Assembly: GCF_000317475.1 (NCBI RefSeq)
Contig: NC_019729.1
Span: 1,192,501 to 1,256,500, forward strand
Length of the DNA: 64,000 nucleotides
Reading direction: 5' to 3'
Source of the DNA: Oscillatoria nigro-viridis PCC 7112
GTDB taxonomy: Bacteria; Cyanobacteriota; Cyanobacteriia; Cyanobacteriales; Microcoleaceae
Shown here: piece by piece, positions 1 through 9,699 of the stretch
Position numbering within the stretch: position 1 is the first letter of the stretch
How the letters are laid out: each line of letters begins with the position of its first letter
Program-made: the position numbers and the translations under genes
Notes under the pieces: generated by a model
Database searches by the model: none
What the model saw: the letters and a program-made list of their open reading frames with translations, nothing else
What the model was told of the DNA's origin: nothing

Positions 1-51
1 ACAACTGATTTTTGTCTGTTTAGGACTACGGGAAATACCAATAACAACTAC

Positions 52-3000
52 TCATCTGGTTTGTCTTTGCAAAGCCAATTTTTGATAGTTCTGTCGAATA
101 GGAATCTGAATGATGAACTCTGCCCCCTGACCGGGATGAGAAACACATTTCAACTGTCCCCGGTGTTTTTCTACCACAATCTGGTAGCTGATTGACAGCC
201 CCAGACCGGTGTTCTTCCCTACGGGTTTCGTGGTGAAGAAGGGGTCGAACAGCCGCCGGTTCACTTCCTCTGTCATACCGGGGCCATTGTCGCAAATGCG
301 AATCACAACAAATTGGGGACTTTTCCGGGTTGGGTCGAGGTTGGGGGAATCCACCTCAGCCGAAGAAACTGTAGAGCTTTCCGCAAGGGGGGGATTGGAA
401 ATCGGGGATTTTTCTTCTTCCCCATACCCCACTGAGGTGCGAATTGCGATCGCCCGCGGCCCCCTTTGGTCATTGAGAGTGTCAATCGCATTCGCCAGTA
501 TACTTACAAACACCTGGTTCAGTAGGCCGGCAGAGCACTCCACCAGCGGCAGCGGGCCGTACTCTTTAATGATTTGAATAGCAGGCTGGTCTAATTTGGC
601 TTGCAGTCGGTGCTGCAAAATCAGTAGGGTGTTATCGATGCCCTCATGGATATCGACCTCTTTCATTTCCGCTTCATCCAGTCGCGAGAAGTTTCGCAGG
701 GAGAGGACAATTTTGCGAATTCGGTCTGCCCCCACCTTCATCGAATCCAGCACTTTGGGTAAGTCTTCCATCAAGAAATCTAATTCGATTGCCTCAATAT
801 CCTCAACAATTACTGCTGTGGGATGGGGGTATTGTTCTTGATAGAGTTTCACCAGTCCTAGTATGTCTTCACAATAAGTCCTGACGTGACTCAGGTTGCC
901 ATATATGAAGTTAATCGGGTTATTGATTTCGTGGGCCACCCCTGCCACCATCTGTCCGAGGGAGGACATTTTCTCAGTCTGAATGAGCTGGGTCTGGGTG
1001 CGCTTGAGTTCTTCAAAAGAAAGCTCTAGTTGTTCGGCTTGTTTTTTTAATTGCGCTTCTGATATTCGCAGAGCTTGCTCTATCTGCACGCGATCGCGAA
1101 TTTCCTGGCTCAGGAGCAGATTTTTTTCATTTAATTCCTGCGTCCTCTCTTCCACTTTATGCTCTAAAGTCCGGCTGTAATCTTCTAATTGCTCATTGGC
1201 TTGTTTCAGGCTGTCAGTCGCCTCAGACAAATTGGCATATAGTCGGGCATTTTCCAGGGAAATCGCCGCTTGAGAACAGATCGCGGTTAAAACTTCCAGG
1301 CGATCGGGAGTAAACGCACTCCTTGTCAGATTATTTTCCAAGTAAAGCAGACCAATGAGCTTTCCTTTATGGACGACCGGCATACATAAAACTGACTTGG
1401 GTTGGGCGTTAACAATATAGCTATCCCTGGTAAAAATTCCCTCCTGACTTGCATCATTTAATACCACATTTTTCTGAGTTCGCGCCACATAATTTAGTAT
1501 AGAAAACGGCAATTTCTGACTCGTTTCTATGGGTGTGGATTGCAGCACTAATACCTCATTATTATCTATGCTTGCCGTCCCTTCTACCACCAGTTGACCA
1601 TCTTTTTCTAAAATTAAGTAACTTTTTTCAGCCCCAGCATTCTCAATGGCAATTTTCAATAACTTAGAAAGCAGACTTTCCAGAACAATTTCGCCAGAAA
1701 TAGCTTGAGAAGATTTCATCACAGAGGCGAAATCCAGCGCCGCAAAACTCCCCGTAGTCGTCGCGCTAGTTGTCCGTGATACGTCGAGGCTGGAAGCTTC
1801 TTTAGTCAGTAGTCGCGAGAAGAATTCAGGATATTCTTCTGATAAATCCTGCACTTTTGCTTTGGCTCCCCAGCGAATATAGCCATAGTAAGCATCCGTC
1901 AAATAAATCTCTGCTATCTTCTCCCGCCCGCGACAGAAATAAAACTCGGCGGCCCGTTCATTAGCTATGGCTTCTTCATGAATGTATCCCTGTTCTCTGG
2001 CTCCTTGAATGCTAGCATCATAATACTCCATCGCTTTGCCAATTTTACCCAATACCCGCGCTTTCTCTGCCTCCACTAACTCATACTTGTGTTGATAATT
2101 CATCGGCCCATGTATAGCCCATTGCTGCATTTTTTCCTGATTTTTCGCCACTTGCTTCAAGGATTCTTTTTGTTCACTGCTGGAAACTTGGCGATATTGA
2201 GCAAGGAGAGCCAGAGAATAGTAAAAATTGTGTTCCGCACCACTCATCAGACCGGGCACACCATCTTTGTATTTTTCGGCTTCGCGGGCGCTTTTTACTG
2301 ACCGACCGTAATCTTTCAACAAGTAAAATCGAATCACTTTTGTCAGGTAAGCAACAAAAATAAACATATGTTTATTGTCGGCAATAGATTGTTGCAGGAG
2401 TTCTTCTTCATTCAAAAATTCGCCTTCGATCGTATATTCTTCTTCAGGGGCATCGAGTAATTGTAATACCATTACTCTCCATGTTTTTAAATAACGAATA
2501 TGGGAATCTTGTTTAATATTTAGAAGTATATTAAGATATTGCGCCTGCTTCTGAGCCACAAACTCCAGCGGTTGACCTGTAAAAAGTATATGATCGCAAT
2601 AGTAGATAGAATTATAACCAACATACTCTAAACTTCCCGTTTCCAGACCGCTTTTTATTCCGTCAAGCAATGGTGCTAAGGTTTCTTTTCCATGCTCTTT
2701 CCAGTGTCTAATATGAGCATTAAAAACTACATATACGTGAGATTTGATTTCCCGGGCATCAAATCGATCCAACAAATTTAAAGCTAGCTGTCCAAAGCGA
2801 TATCCTACTTCAATTTCACCCAGAGGTCCGCACAAAAATAAGCCATAAATCCCATAGCCGGAAGCGGCCTGGGGTGAATTACCATATTGAATACAAAGAT
2901 GAATCATTGTAAATGGAAATTGCGGAAATAAGGCAGGAGTCACATGATGAGCAAGAGGGGCGGATTTCCATAATATCCCCATAGCCACCAGCTTATTGAT

Positions 3001-5745
3001 ATCCGTCATTTCTGGCAGATTAGCTAACGCCTCAGTATTCATCTCTTGTGGAGGTTCCGAACAAAGGGAGACACCCAGCATACCCAAAACTTGCAGCCCG
3101 ATATCTAACGCGACTTGCATCTGGTTTTGCAGGGAATAAAACTGCATTTGGATTTCATAAACTTTGACTTTTTCTAGCAGAGTTTTCGTGTGCTTGAGAG
3201 CCTCCTCAGACAGCATTTTTGCTCGCTCGAAGTTGGTATTTAGAAATTCCACCGCCGCCGCTTCCGCATACAGAGGGAATGTCAGGTCATACAGAGTTTC
3301 CCAGCTATCTTCTCTGAGGAGTTCTAGCCCCATCCGTAGTTGTCGGGCGGCAGTTTCATAAGCTGTTGCTGCCTTAGCTTTTTTGCCTGCTATCAAATTT
3401 AATCGGGCTAGACGCTCTTTTTTTGCCCGATCCGTGATGAAGTCAGCCCCAACATTTAACTGATTGACAATCTCAAAAATATTTTCTTCAATCTCCTCTG
3501 CTGGAGTATGCTCTAGTAGCAGTTCACCGATTTTCAGGTGGGTCTGTTGTTTCTGAGATTCGGGAATAAGAGAATACGCCGCTTGCTGCACCCGGTCATG
3601 GAGAAATTTGTAAGCGATAGGCGCGTGATGGCTGTAAGGCAAAGGGTCAGGTGAGCATGATAGCAGAGGACAATCTGGAACTATTCTCTCCTTGACTTCC
3701 CTGCTCATTTCATCAGAGGTAAAAAGGAGAGGGATTTTGTAGGCTTCGCTCAGAGGCAAAACCAAGCCAGCCTGAAGCGCTTCCCAGAAATCAGCCGCCG
3801 TTTCCGACTCAGATTTTTCATTGACAATAGCCAGAACGTCTAAATTAAATTTGTCTCCAATACAGGCGGCTAACTTTAAGATATCCTGCGTCTCCTCCGA
3901 GAGTTTTTGAATATTTCTGGCAATCAGTTCGACGACATTATAATCCGTGATTCCTACTGCTTGAATTTGGTTCAATGACCACTGCCAGCACCCAGCACTG
4001 AATTCAAAGGTCAATAGCTTTTCTTGATGCAGAGTGGCGAACATCTGAGTCAAGAAGAAAGGATTGCCCTGGGTTTTATTGAAAAGTAGCTCGGACAATT
4101 CAGAAACCCGGTTTCTCGGAACAGAAGACTCATTCAGGGTATTCGCTACCAGCAAGCTGACGTTGCCAAGATCCAAAGGACGGAGGGTGATATGATTTAC
4201 AACCGCCCCATTCTTTTGAATCTCATCTAACGTCAGCATCAACGGATGCGTCGGACTAACTTCGTTATCTCGATAGGCTCCCATCAGCAGTAAATACTGG
4301 CTGTCCGGGTCACAAATCAGCAGATGAATCAACTTGAGCGATGCCGAATCAGCCCACTGTAAGTCATCCAAAAAGACGACGAGGGGGTGTGAGGGTTTAG
4401 TAAATACATGAATGAATTCTTTAAACACCCGATTAAAGCGATTCTGGGATTCAAATGGCCCCAATTGCGGAACCGATCCTTGAGGCCCGACAATCAGTTC
4501 GACTTCGGGAATGACATCTACTATGACTTGGCCATTTGAGCCTAAAGCTTCTAAAAGTTGCTCTTTCCAAATCGCTAGTTTTTCTGAACTTTCTGTTAAC
4601 AGATGCCGCATCAAGTCGGCGAAAGCTTGAATCAAAGAAGCATAAGGAATATTTCGCTTTAATTGGTCAAATTTACCGGAGATAAAATACCCGCGCTGCC
4701 TGACAATCGGTTTTTGAACTTCATTCACTAAGCAAGATTTGCCAATCCCCGAGTAACCGCTCACTAGCATCATTTCGCTGGTTCCCCCGGAGACTCGCTC
4801 AAAGGCTGCCATCAAAGTGGCTACTTCTTGCTCGCGACCATAGAGCTTTTGCGGGATGATAAATTGTCCAAATTTATCCCTCTTACCGATGGGAAAGTTG
4901 TCAATTTTACCCAGGGTTTGCAGTTGATGACGGCATATTTCTAGATCAGCTTTTAGTCCCCTAGCGCTTTGGTATCTGTCTTCAGCAGTTTTGGCTAATA
5001 ATTTCATTACAATGTCAGAAATTGCTTGGGGAATCTCACCGATTTGCTGATGGGGTGGCACTGGTCTTTTAGCGATATGGCAGTGAATTAATTCCAGGAT
5101 GTCGGTGGCTTGATGCGGCCGCTTTCCAGTTAGCATTTCGTAAAAGGTGACACCTAATGAGTAAAAGTCGGTGCGGTAGTCCATCGATCGATTCATCCGC
5201 CCGGTTTGTTCTGGGGACATATAGGCAAGGGTGCCTTCTAGCAAGTTGGGATTGCTGAGGGTCTGGTTTTCTCGCTCTAGGTGCGTGGCAATGCTAAAAT
5301 CGATGATTTTTATTTGACCTGTTTTGGGGTTGATAATAATATTCTGCGGTTTAATATCTTTATGAATAATCTTGTTTTCATGGAGTTGAGCTATGGTCTC
5401 TGCTAGATGAATTGCCAGACTCAGAAATTCGCTGATTTCAAGGTGTTTAGCTGCGATTAGGTTTTTCAGGGAGTCCCCCCCAAAATCTTCTAAGATCAGC
5501 GCCAGACCGTTATTATGCTTTTCCAAAGAGTAAGCTTTGATAATCCCTGCCATGTCCAGAGTTTTGAGAATTTTATATTCATGCTTCAATCGTGCGATTT
5601 CTTCTATTGTGGGATACTCGGATTTGAGGGTTTTTACTATAACCGGGATTAGGTCGGACTCCCTAACCCCGCGATAAATAACTGTATTGACACCTTCATG
5701 AATGGGCAACGATAAGAGTTTGTAACCGGGCAGCGTGGTTTTCAT
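52..5745 (-). CDS. Trifunctional Ser/Thr kinase / AAA-type ATPase / sensor histidine kinase
   Basis: This 1,897-residue signalling protein has a eukaryotic-type kinase domain at residues 8-270, with catalytic loop HKDIKPQN at 128-135 and DFS instead of DFG at 149-151. The glycine loop is weak. A P-loop ATPase follows, with Walker A GYSGIGKS near 330, and then a long helical TPR-like region to about 1,330. A GAF domain spans about 1,350-1,500. A coiled coil leads to a histidine kinase core with AHEINNP near 1,603 and the ATP-lid motif GTGLGLS near 1,846. The order matches the large cyanobacterial kinase hybrids related to heterocyst kinase HstK. No transmembrane segment is apparent, so it is probably cytosolic. 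The signal is unknown, and no response regulator is adjacent. The start is the first ATG of the frame. Confidence 0.93.
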   Translation of the reverse strand: MKTTLPGYKLLSLPIHEGVNTVIYRGVRESDLIPVIVKTLKSEYPTIEEIARLKHEYKILKTLDMAGIIKAYSLEKHNNGLALILEDFGGDSLKNLIAAKHLEISEFLSLAIHLAETIAQLHENKIIHKDIKPQNIIINPKTGQIKIIDFSIATHLERENQTLSNPNLLEGTLAYMSPEQTGRMNRSMDYRTDFYSLGVTFYEMLTGKRPHQATDILELIHCHIAKRPVPPHQQIGEIPQAISDIVMKLLAKTAEDRYQSARGLKADLEICRHQLQTLGKIDNFPIGKRDKFGQFIIPQKLYGREQEVATLMAAFERVSGGTSEMMLVSGYSGIGKSCLVNEVQKPIVRQRGYFISGKFDQLKRNIPYASLIQAFADLMRHLLTESSEKLAIWKEQLLEALGSNGQVIVDVIPEVELIVGPQGSVPQLGPFESQNRFNRVFKEFIHVFTKPSHPLVVFLDDLQWADSASLKLIHLLICDPDSQYLLLMGAYRDNEVSPTHPLMLTLDEIQKNGAVVNHITLRPLDLGNVSLLVANTLNESSVPRNRVSELSELLFNKTQGNPFFLTQMFATLHQEKLLTFEFSAGCWQWSLNQIQAVGITDYNVVELIARNIQKLSEETQDILKLAACIGDKFNLDVLAIVNEKSESETAADFWEALQAGLVLPLSEAYKIPLLFTSDEMSREVKERIVPDCPLLSCSPDPLPYSHHAPIAYKFLHDRVQQAAYSLIPESQKQQTHLKIGELLLEHTPAEEIEENIFEIVNQLNVGADFITDRAKKERLARLNLIAGKKAKAATAYETAARQLRMGLELLREDSWETLYDLTFPLYAEAAAVEFLNTNFERAKMLSEEALKHTKTLLEKVKVYEIQMQFYSLQNQMQVALDIGLQVLGMLGVSLCSEPPQEMNTEALANLPEMTDINKLVAMGILWKSAPLAHHVTPALFPQFPFTMIHLCIQYGNSPQAASGYGIYGLFLCGPLGEIEVGYRFGQLALNLLDRFDAREIKSHVYVVFNAHIRHWKEHGKETLAPLLDGIKSGLETGSLEYVGYNSIYYCDHILFTGQPLEFVAQKQAQYLNILLNIKQDSHIRYLKTWRVMVLQLLDAPEEEYTIEGEFLNEEELLQQSIADNKHMFIFVAYLTKVIRFYLLKDYGRSVKSAREAEKYKDGVPGLMSGAEHNFYYSLALLAQYRQVSSSEQKESLKQVAKNQEKMQQWAIHGPMNYQHKYELVEAEKARVLGKIGKAMEYYDASIQGAREQGYIHEEAIANERAAEFYFCRGREKIAEIYLTDAYYGYIRWGAKAKVQDLSEEYPEFFSRLLTKEASSLDVSRTTSATTTGSFAALDFASVMKSSQAISGEIVLESLLSKLLKIAIENAGAEKSYLILEKDGQLVVEGTASIDNNEVLVLQSTPIETSQKLPFSILNYVARTQKNVVLNDASQEGIFTRDSYIVNAQPKSVLCMPVVHKGKLIGLLYLENNLTRSAFTPDRLEVLTAICSQAAISLENARLYANLSEATDSLKQANEQLEDYSRTLEHKVEERTQELNEKNLLLSQEIRDRVQIEQALRISEAQLKKQAEQLELSFEELKRTQTQLIQTEKMSSLGQMVAGVAHEINNPINFIYGNLSHVRTYCEDILGLVKLYQEQYPHPTAVIVEDIEAIELDFLMEDLPKVLDSMKVGADRIRKIVLSLRNFSRLDEAEMKEVDIHEGIDNTLLILQHRLQAKLDQPAIQIIKEYGPLPLVECSAGLLNQVFVSILANAIDTLNDQRGPRAIAIRTSVGYGEEEKSPISNPPLAESSTVSSAEVDSPNLDPTRKSPQFVVIRICDNGPGMTEEVNRRLFDPFFTTKPVGKNTGLGLSISYQIVVEKHRGQLKCVSHPGQGAEFIIQIPIRQNYQKLALQRQTR

Positions 5746-6263
5746 ATTCGTTTTTTCGATGAGTACGATTATTCTGGCCTGGAATTGATAGAGGGAAATC
5801 TGAAACGGCGATGTTCGATCGCCTGTAGGGAAAAATTAAACTAGCAGGGAATCAGCTTGTTAGCAAGTGGCAATATTTTCTGTGCTCATTAAATGCTAAT
5901 GTGCATCAGGGTCTAATGTTTAATTAGAACTATAATACCTATGCTGGAGTTGGATAAGCAAGAATTGGCGCTTGGACAAGCGCCTCCAGATAAATTATGC
6001 GATCGCCCTACCTAAAGTATCTGTTTAAAGTTCTCTGAACTTACTCCGCACAGACGCTTAAATTTTTGAGAACTCAGGTTTTTTATTACATCCCAGTAGC
6101 TGATTATCTGTCTGTCCCTGAATTATTCCAAATTAGGATTATACATCCTACTACAACCTATTTGCAGCAATTCTACCGGGCGCGATCGTTGTTCTTACCA
6201 GGGTACAAGTCGCGAGATCCTTGCCTACTTTTTTAAGAGGTCTATTGTAAGAGTGTGCTAGCC
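5746..6263. other. Intergenic region, no gene seen
   Basis: No convincing coding sequence lies in this half kilobase between the divergent kinase gene and the first pseudogene. A short hairpin (GGCGCTTG / CAAGCGCC, two-base loop) is at 5967-5984. The segment next to 5745 should contain the kinase promoter, but I see no clear -35/-10 pair. Confidence 0.5.
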
Positions 6264-6548
6264 ATGACTGAATTACTTGAGCGCGCGTTAGCGGAGCCCT
6301 TGAAGAGGATCATCGCTAAGTTGAAAACCTGGTCTGTAAGTGAGCAAGATGCGTAAGCGTTGCCCGCCCATACGGGGGCTACGCCAACGAAGAGGATCGC
6401 CTCAATGACTGTGGAAGAACTTGAAGATGATACCAGAGGGGAACCACCAAATGCTCGTTCTTCCGACGCTCTTACCAAACTTGCAGCCTCAGCAATGGCT
6501 GAGTATCCGCCAGGTAAAACCCAAGAACTCGCTCCAGAAACATTGTGA
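6264..6548 (+). pseudogene. Disrupted small antitoxin-like gene
   Basis: Read in one frame, the translation starts MTELLERALAE, reaches SEQDA, hits TAA at 6354, then resumes as IASMTVEELEDD and ends GKTQELAPETL before TGA. This is the pattern of a common cyanobacterial small acidic protein of about 70-75 residues annotated as a type II antitoxin or addiction-module component. The stop is carried by a 42-nt palindromic insert between the two halves (6354-6395). Because 42 is a multiple of three, the frame is kept and only the TAA kills the gene. Family recognition is from memory of the sequence pattern. Confidence 0.6.
6354..6395. repeat. 42-nt palindromic insert inside the antitoxin relic
   Basis: The segment separates SEQDA from IASMTVEELEDD in the disrupted gene. 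It contains an imperfect inverted repeat, CGTTGCCCGCC against GGGGGCTACGCCAACG, typical of the small dispersed palindromes of filamentous cyanobacteria. Removing exactly 42 nt restores a continuous reading frame. Confidence 0.6.
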
Positions 6549-6608
6549 ATTCGCCTCATAAAGCCCACGTCCGTAACAGGATCAAAAGTTACAAAAAATG
6601 GGGAATGT

Positions 6609-6881
6609 ATGGAAACCATCCTTTGGAGTCGTGAAGAAGTCTCGCCTCGTACCAAACATTTATATGAGAGCAGCATCCGCCCTAAAATTGACTGAGAAGA
6701 CAATGTTGGCAAGATCGTCATCATGGATCTAGAAACAGCCGACTATAAAGTTGATGAAACTGGTTTACAGGCTGCTGATTACCTGAGTGCGAAACATCCA
6801 AATGCTAGACTCTAGGGTATCCGTATTGGATCTAAACTTGCAGCATCTCTAGGTAGTGTCATTGAGCCTCACTCTAAGTGA
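6609..6881 (+). pseudogene. Decayed small conserved cyanobacterial protein (antitoxin-like)
   Basis: The frame starting METILWSREEVS and ending SLGSVIEPHSK is continuous except for in-frame stops TGA at 6693 and TAG at 6813. Segments GKIVIMDLETADYKVDETG and LSAKHPNARL resemble a small cyanobacterial protein of about 90 residues often found in toxin-antitoxin-like gene pairs. No intact partner follows. Two nonsense codons in 273 nt indicate a relic. Confidence 0.6.
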
Positions 6882-6964
6882 TTTCACGTATGGTAGGTGA
6901 TGGATATGCTAAACTTAAGTTTATTGGATTTTGCTTGAAAGTCAAGCTGTTTAAGTTTAAATTT

Positions 6965-7130
6965 ATGAGAACGTTTACAGCGGTGGTTCCGAAAGACCCT
7001 GACACTGATTTATATGTAGTCTATGTTTCCGGTTTCTAAGAGAGCACATTCTCAAGGATAAACTTTAGACGACATACAAGCGAACTTACGTGAAGCGAGC
7101 GAAATGTTGTTGGAAGATGAGCATCTAGCC
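6965..7130 (+). pseudogene. HicB-like antitoxin remnant
   Basis: The start reads MRTFTAVVPKDPDTDLYVVYVSGF and then hits TAA at 7037. The expected continuation (AHSQG, stop, TLDDIQANLREASEMLLED) appears in the +1 frame from 7044. This is the usual fold order of HicB-family antitoxins (partial RNase H-like domain), so the gene has at least one frameshift and one stop. No hicA gene is visible beside it. Confidence 0.6.
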
Positions 7131-7360
7131 TTAAATCGACCTTCTATTCAGTACGAGCTTCAATTAAGTACGATCGCTCTTTTAGTCTTTACCCTTAATT
7201 ATTCTAGTTTCTATAGTTGCTACAATAGCAGCGAATACTAACCCGACTGCAACTCATGCTAAAAACCATCGAAGGTATTTGCATCACTTGCCAAACAATC
7301 CTATGATGGTTCATCATAATCTTGATGATTGTTTCGTTTCATTCTCCTAACTAAGCTAAT
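7131..7360. other. Intergenic region with inverted repeat
   Basis: No gene is seen. An AT-rich inverted repeat (AAACAATC near 7294, GATTGTTT near 7327) precedes the secreted-protein gene and could be a weak terminator for the decayed genes or a leader hairpin. Confidence 0.35.
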
Positions 7361-7780
7361 ATGCGATCGCTTGTATTGACTCTAGCTCTCATATGTTTAG
7401 CCACCCCCGCTGTTGCCGCAACCTGCGAGGAAAGCTTTCAAAAAAAGGGGGACTTTTTGAATGGTGCCGCCTTTTCTGCACGTGTTCAGGTTGAGGGGTT
7501 ATCGATAGAGAGAGCATTTTCCCAATTACGACCAATTTTGGCCCGCGAGGGTATCAAGACTCTCAGCACGGATCTGAACTTAGGTGTAATGAAAGCCGAA
7601 AATCCCGCGACAGCATTTCAGCGTGCTTTGCCAATTGACGTATTTGCCTCAATGGACGGCAATCTATTAAATGTTGAGATGATCTTTACCCTTCCCAGTG
7701 GGGTGGGCGCAAGTAGGGATACCGTGAAGCGATACTTGTGCGGTGCGCTAAATCAATTGTTGCCCAAAACTACAAATTAA
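7361..7780 (+). CDS. Small secreted protein of unknown function
   Basis: This 139-residue protein starts with a clear signal peptide: MRSLVLTLALICLATPAVAA, with an AVA-A cleavage site near residue 20. The mature part is mixed alpha/beta, with one Cys just after cleavage and another near the C-terminus (RYLCGAL), which may form a disulfide in the periplasm. I do not recognise a family. It is monocistronic and is followed after 55 nt by a direct repeat that bounds the next gene group. Confidence 0.7.
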   Translation: MRSLVLTLALICLATPAVAATCEESFQKKGDFLNGAAFSARVQVEGLSIERAFSQLRPILAREGIKTLSTDLNLGVMKAENPATAFQRALPIDVFASMDGNLLNVEMIFTLPSGVGASRDTVKRYLCGALNQLLPKTTN

Positions 7781-7835
7781 TATGTAATCATTCATTTGAT
7801 GAATATTAGTTTCCCACACTCGATCGCAATACCCC

Positions 7836-7864
7836 ATACTTCAAAATTACCTACGGGCGATCGC
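7836..7864. repeat. 29-bp direct repeat, left copy
   Basis: ATACTTCAAAATTACCTACG followed by GGCGATCGC is identical to 9834-9862. Both copies are preceded by GATCGCAATA. The pair encloses the LuxR, membrane-protein and MAPEG genes. Confidence 0.85.
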
Positions 7865-7908
7865 ACTTAATTGAAGAGCGATCGCTCTTGGGATTTCCAG
7901 CCTTAAGT

Positions 7909-8649
7909 TTATTGCTGGGTGTTCTGCACCAAGTTGGCTGGAGAGCTTTTTACGCTGGGCAAATTATATGTTGTGGAAAGCTGTGCAACCATTTCTGCAC
8001 GAGACGAAACCTCAAGCTTGCGGAACATTCGCTTCAAAGCTTGCTTCACTGAATTCTCTGTAATCCAAAGTTCCCTCCCGATTCCTGCGTTGGTTCGCCC
8101 CAAAGCAACCAATTCGGCAATTTGCAATTCACGAGGCGTTAGGCGTGAGGTCTTCAAAGGTTGGTGTTGCGATTCCCTACGGGATAGCTCCGCCGCGCGT
8201 ACTGTTGCAGCCCAAACAGACAAGTGCAAACAGATCGCACTCAAATCGGCTAGATTTTCTGTATCGAAGGCGGGCATTGACCGATCGCGCGTACAGCCCA
8301 CTACACCCATTAATTGACCGCGACTGACAATCGGCCCCGCCATCACGTGCCAATGATCGGGTCGGGGACAAATTATTGTCCAAACCTTGGGAGATGCCAC
8401 CAATGCTTCATGGACAGGAGAATGACGTTCCACTAAATAACGCGCAACAGGATTGTGTTCGATCGATAGCGCCACTTTCAATGTTTTCTGAAGCTTACTA
8501 TCTACCAAGGGCAGTCGATCGAAGAAAAAGATTCCCGATCGCTTAGCTGCAAAATACTCGCCGATTTTGGGCACGACTTGCGATCGCAAATCTTGTTCGT
8601 CCTTTACCTGCTCGATCGCTTCAAATAAAAGCTGCAAGGAACTTTTCAT
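7909..8649 (-). CDS. LuxR-family transcriptional regulator with GAF-like sensor
   Basis: The 246-residue protein has an N-terminal GAF-like region (about 1-150, with AGPIVSRGQLMGVVGCTRDR in the later part). Its C-terminal LuxR/NarL helix-turn-helix starts at LTPRELQIAELVALGRTN and runs to LEVSSRAEMVAQL. There is no receiver domain, so it is probably a ligand- or redox-sensing one-component regulator. It is divergent from the membrane-protein/MAPEG pair, which makes that pair its likeliest target. The upstream gap holds heptamer repeats and an IS605-like end. Confidence 0.85.
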   Translation of the reverse strand: MKSSLQLLFEAIEQVKDEQDLRSQVVPKIGEYFAAKRSGIFFFDRLPLVDSKLQKTLKVALSIEHNPVARYLVERHSPVHEALVASPKVWTIICPRPDHWHVMAGPIVSRGQLMGVVGCTRDRSMPAFDTENLADLSAICLHLSVWAATVRAAELSRRESQHQPLKTSRLTPRELQIAELVALGRTNAGIGRELWITENSVKQALKRMFRKLEVSSRAEMVAQLSTTYNLPSVKSSPANLVQNTQQ

Positions 8650-8696
8650 GGTCGTGATGTCAACCGATTTTAGATTTTAGATTTTAGATTTTAGAA

Positions 8697-8722
8697 TTGA
8701 CCCCACGGAGGAATCCGGGGGC
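8697..8722 (-). repeat. Possible solitary IS200/IS605 right-end hairpin
   Basis: On the minus strand this reads GCCCCCGGATTC, CTCCGTGGGG, TCAA. A GC-rich hairpin followed by TCAA is the usual form of cyanobacterial IS605/TnpB right ends. No tnpB lies nearby, so it would be a solo end. The assignment rests on motif resemblance only. Confidence 0.35.
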
Positions 8723-8826
8723 TTGTAACCAAATTGCTTGATTGTCAAAAAGAGTACCCGATCGAGGTCTAGAAGCATTGGCTTACTCGAATTATATTAC
8801 TCTTACAGTCTCAAAAACAACTTGAC

Positions 8827-9255
8827 ATGACAACCTGTTCGGAAATCGATCGCGATCGCACTCCCGCACGTGGGATACTCATCAGCTTTTATGTGACTTC
8901 AATCATCTTTAATGTCTGCTTGATTGCTCAGTTATTAACGGTTGGAGTTGCCTACTTCAATAATCCTGCATGGTGGAATATTCATGTTTGGCTAGTGCGA
9001 GGTTATGGCGGATTGTCATTAGTATTACTGGGATGGTCGTTTGTCGCCCCATTTTCACGCAGAATACGAAATCTCGCCACAAGTTTGCCAGTGCTGCTTG
9101 GACTACAATTTGCCAGCATTCATCTCAAAAGTCCTCTTCACCTAGAGATACTCCATCCTCTGATTGGATTTACATTGCTCTATGTTTCTTCAAGCCTTGT
9201 ACATCACATATCGCGCACTTTCTCGCCCACCAACAATCATAACCATCAAATTTGA
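8827..9255 (+). CDS. Four-helix integral membrane protein (possibly DUF6220-like)
   Basis: The 142-residue protein has a short polar N-terminus with HIP1-derived codons. Four hydrophobic stretches follow, near residues 20-42, 58-75, 85-100 and 110-128. A HLKSPLHLEILHPLIG segment between helices 3 and 4 resembles small DUF6220-type membrane proteins. That resemblance is tentative. It ends 9 nt before the MAPEG gene and is very likely co-transcribed with it. It is divergent from the LuxR gene. Confidence 0.6.
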   Translation: MTTCSEIDRDRTPARGILISFYVTSIIFNVCLIAQLLTVGVAYFNNPAWWNIHVWLVRGYGGLSLVLLGWSFVAPFSRRIRNLATSLPVLLGLQFASIHLKSPLHLEILHPLIGFTLLYVSSSLVHHISRTFSPTNNHNHQI

Positions 9256-9264
9256 GAGGTAAAA

Positions 9265-9699
9265 ATGACGCAAGATACAATCTTCAGTCCCTTCTTTGCA
9301 ACAGTGTTTCTCACATTCATCGTCTGGGTGTATATGTACATCCGCCGTATCAGTTTTATTACCAGTAGAAAGATCGCCCTGAATGAACTTGCTGTACCGG
9401 GCGCACTGGCACAAATTTCGCCACCAAGCGTATCCAATCCATCGGATAACCTAAAAAACCTGTTCGAGATTCCGGTACTTTTCTATGCGCTTGTCCTATA
9501 CCTGTTCGTCACAAAGCAGGTCGATACAGTGTATGTGAACGCCGCGTGGGTATTCGTTGTGTTTCGCACATTGCATAGTGCTGTTCATTGCACATTCAAT
9601 CTTATCATACTTCGGTTCTACCTCTACCTATTTGCCACGTTCGCGGTATGGTTCATCGCGATCCGCGCAGCACTTATCCACTTTGGAACAATCAATTAA
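9265..9699 (+). CDS. MAPEG-family membrane protein
   Basis: The 144-residue four-helix protein has the MAPEG signature: NLFEIPVLFYALVLYLF (helix 2 with the conserved Glu) and WVFVVFRTLHSAVHCTFN (Arg, His-Ser, His). MAPEG proteins are glutathione- or lipid-handling trimeric membrane enzymes. Bacterial members of this subgroup have no established substrate. An AGAGGT motif lies 11 nt upstream of the ATG. It follows the small membrane protein in a two-gene unit. Confidence 0.85.
   Translation: MTQDTIFSPFFATVFLTFIVWVYMYIRRISFITSRKIALNELAVPGALAQISPPSVSNPSDNLKNLFEIPVLFYALVLYLFVTKQVDTVYVNAAWVFVVFRTLHSAVHCTFNLIILRFYLYLFATFAVWFIAIRAALIHFGTIN

Noticed and set aside
6242-6724. 160-codon minus-strand ORF
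   Set aside because: It overlaps two plus-strand relics that match known small-protein patterns; its own translation has no family character.
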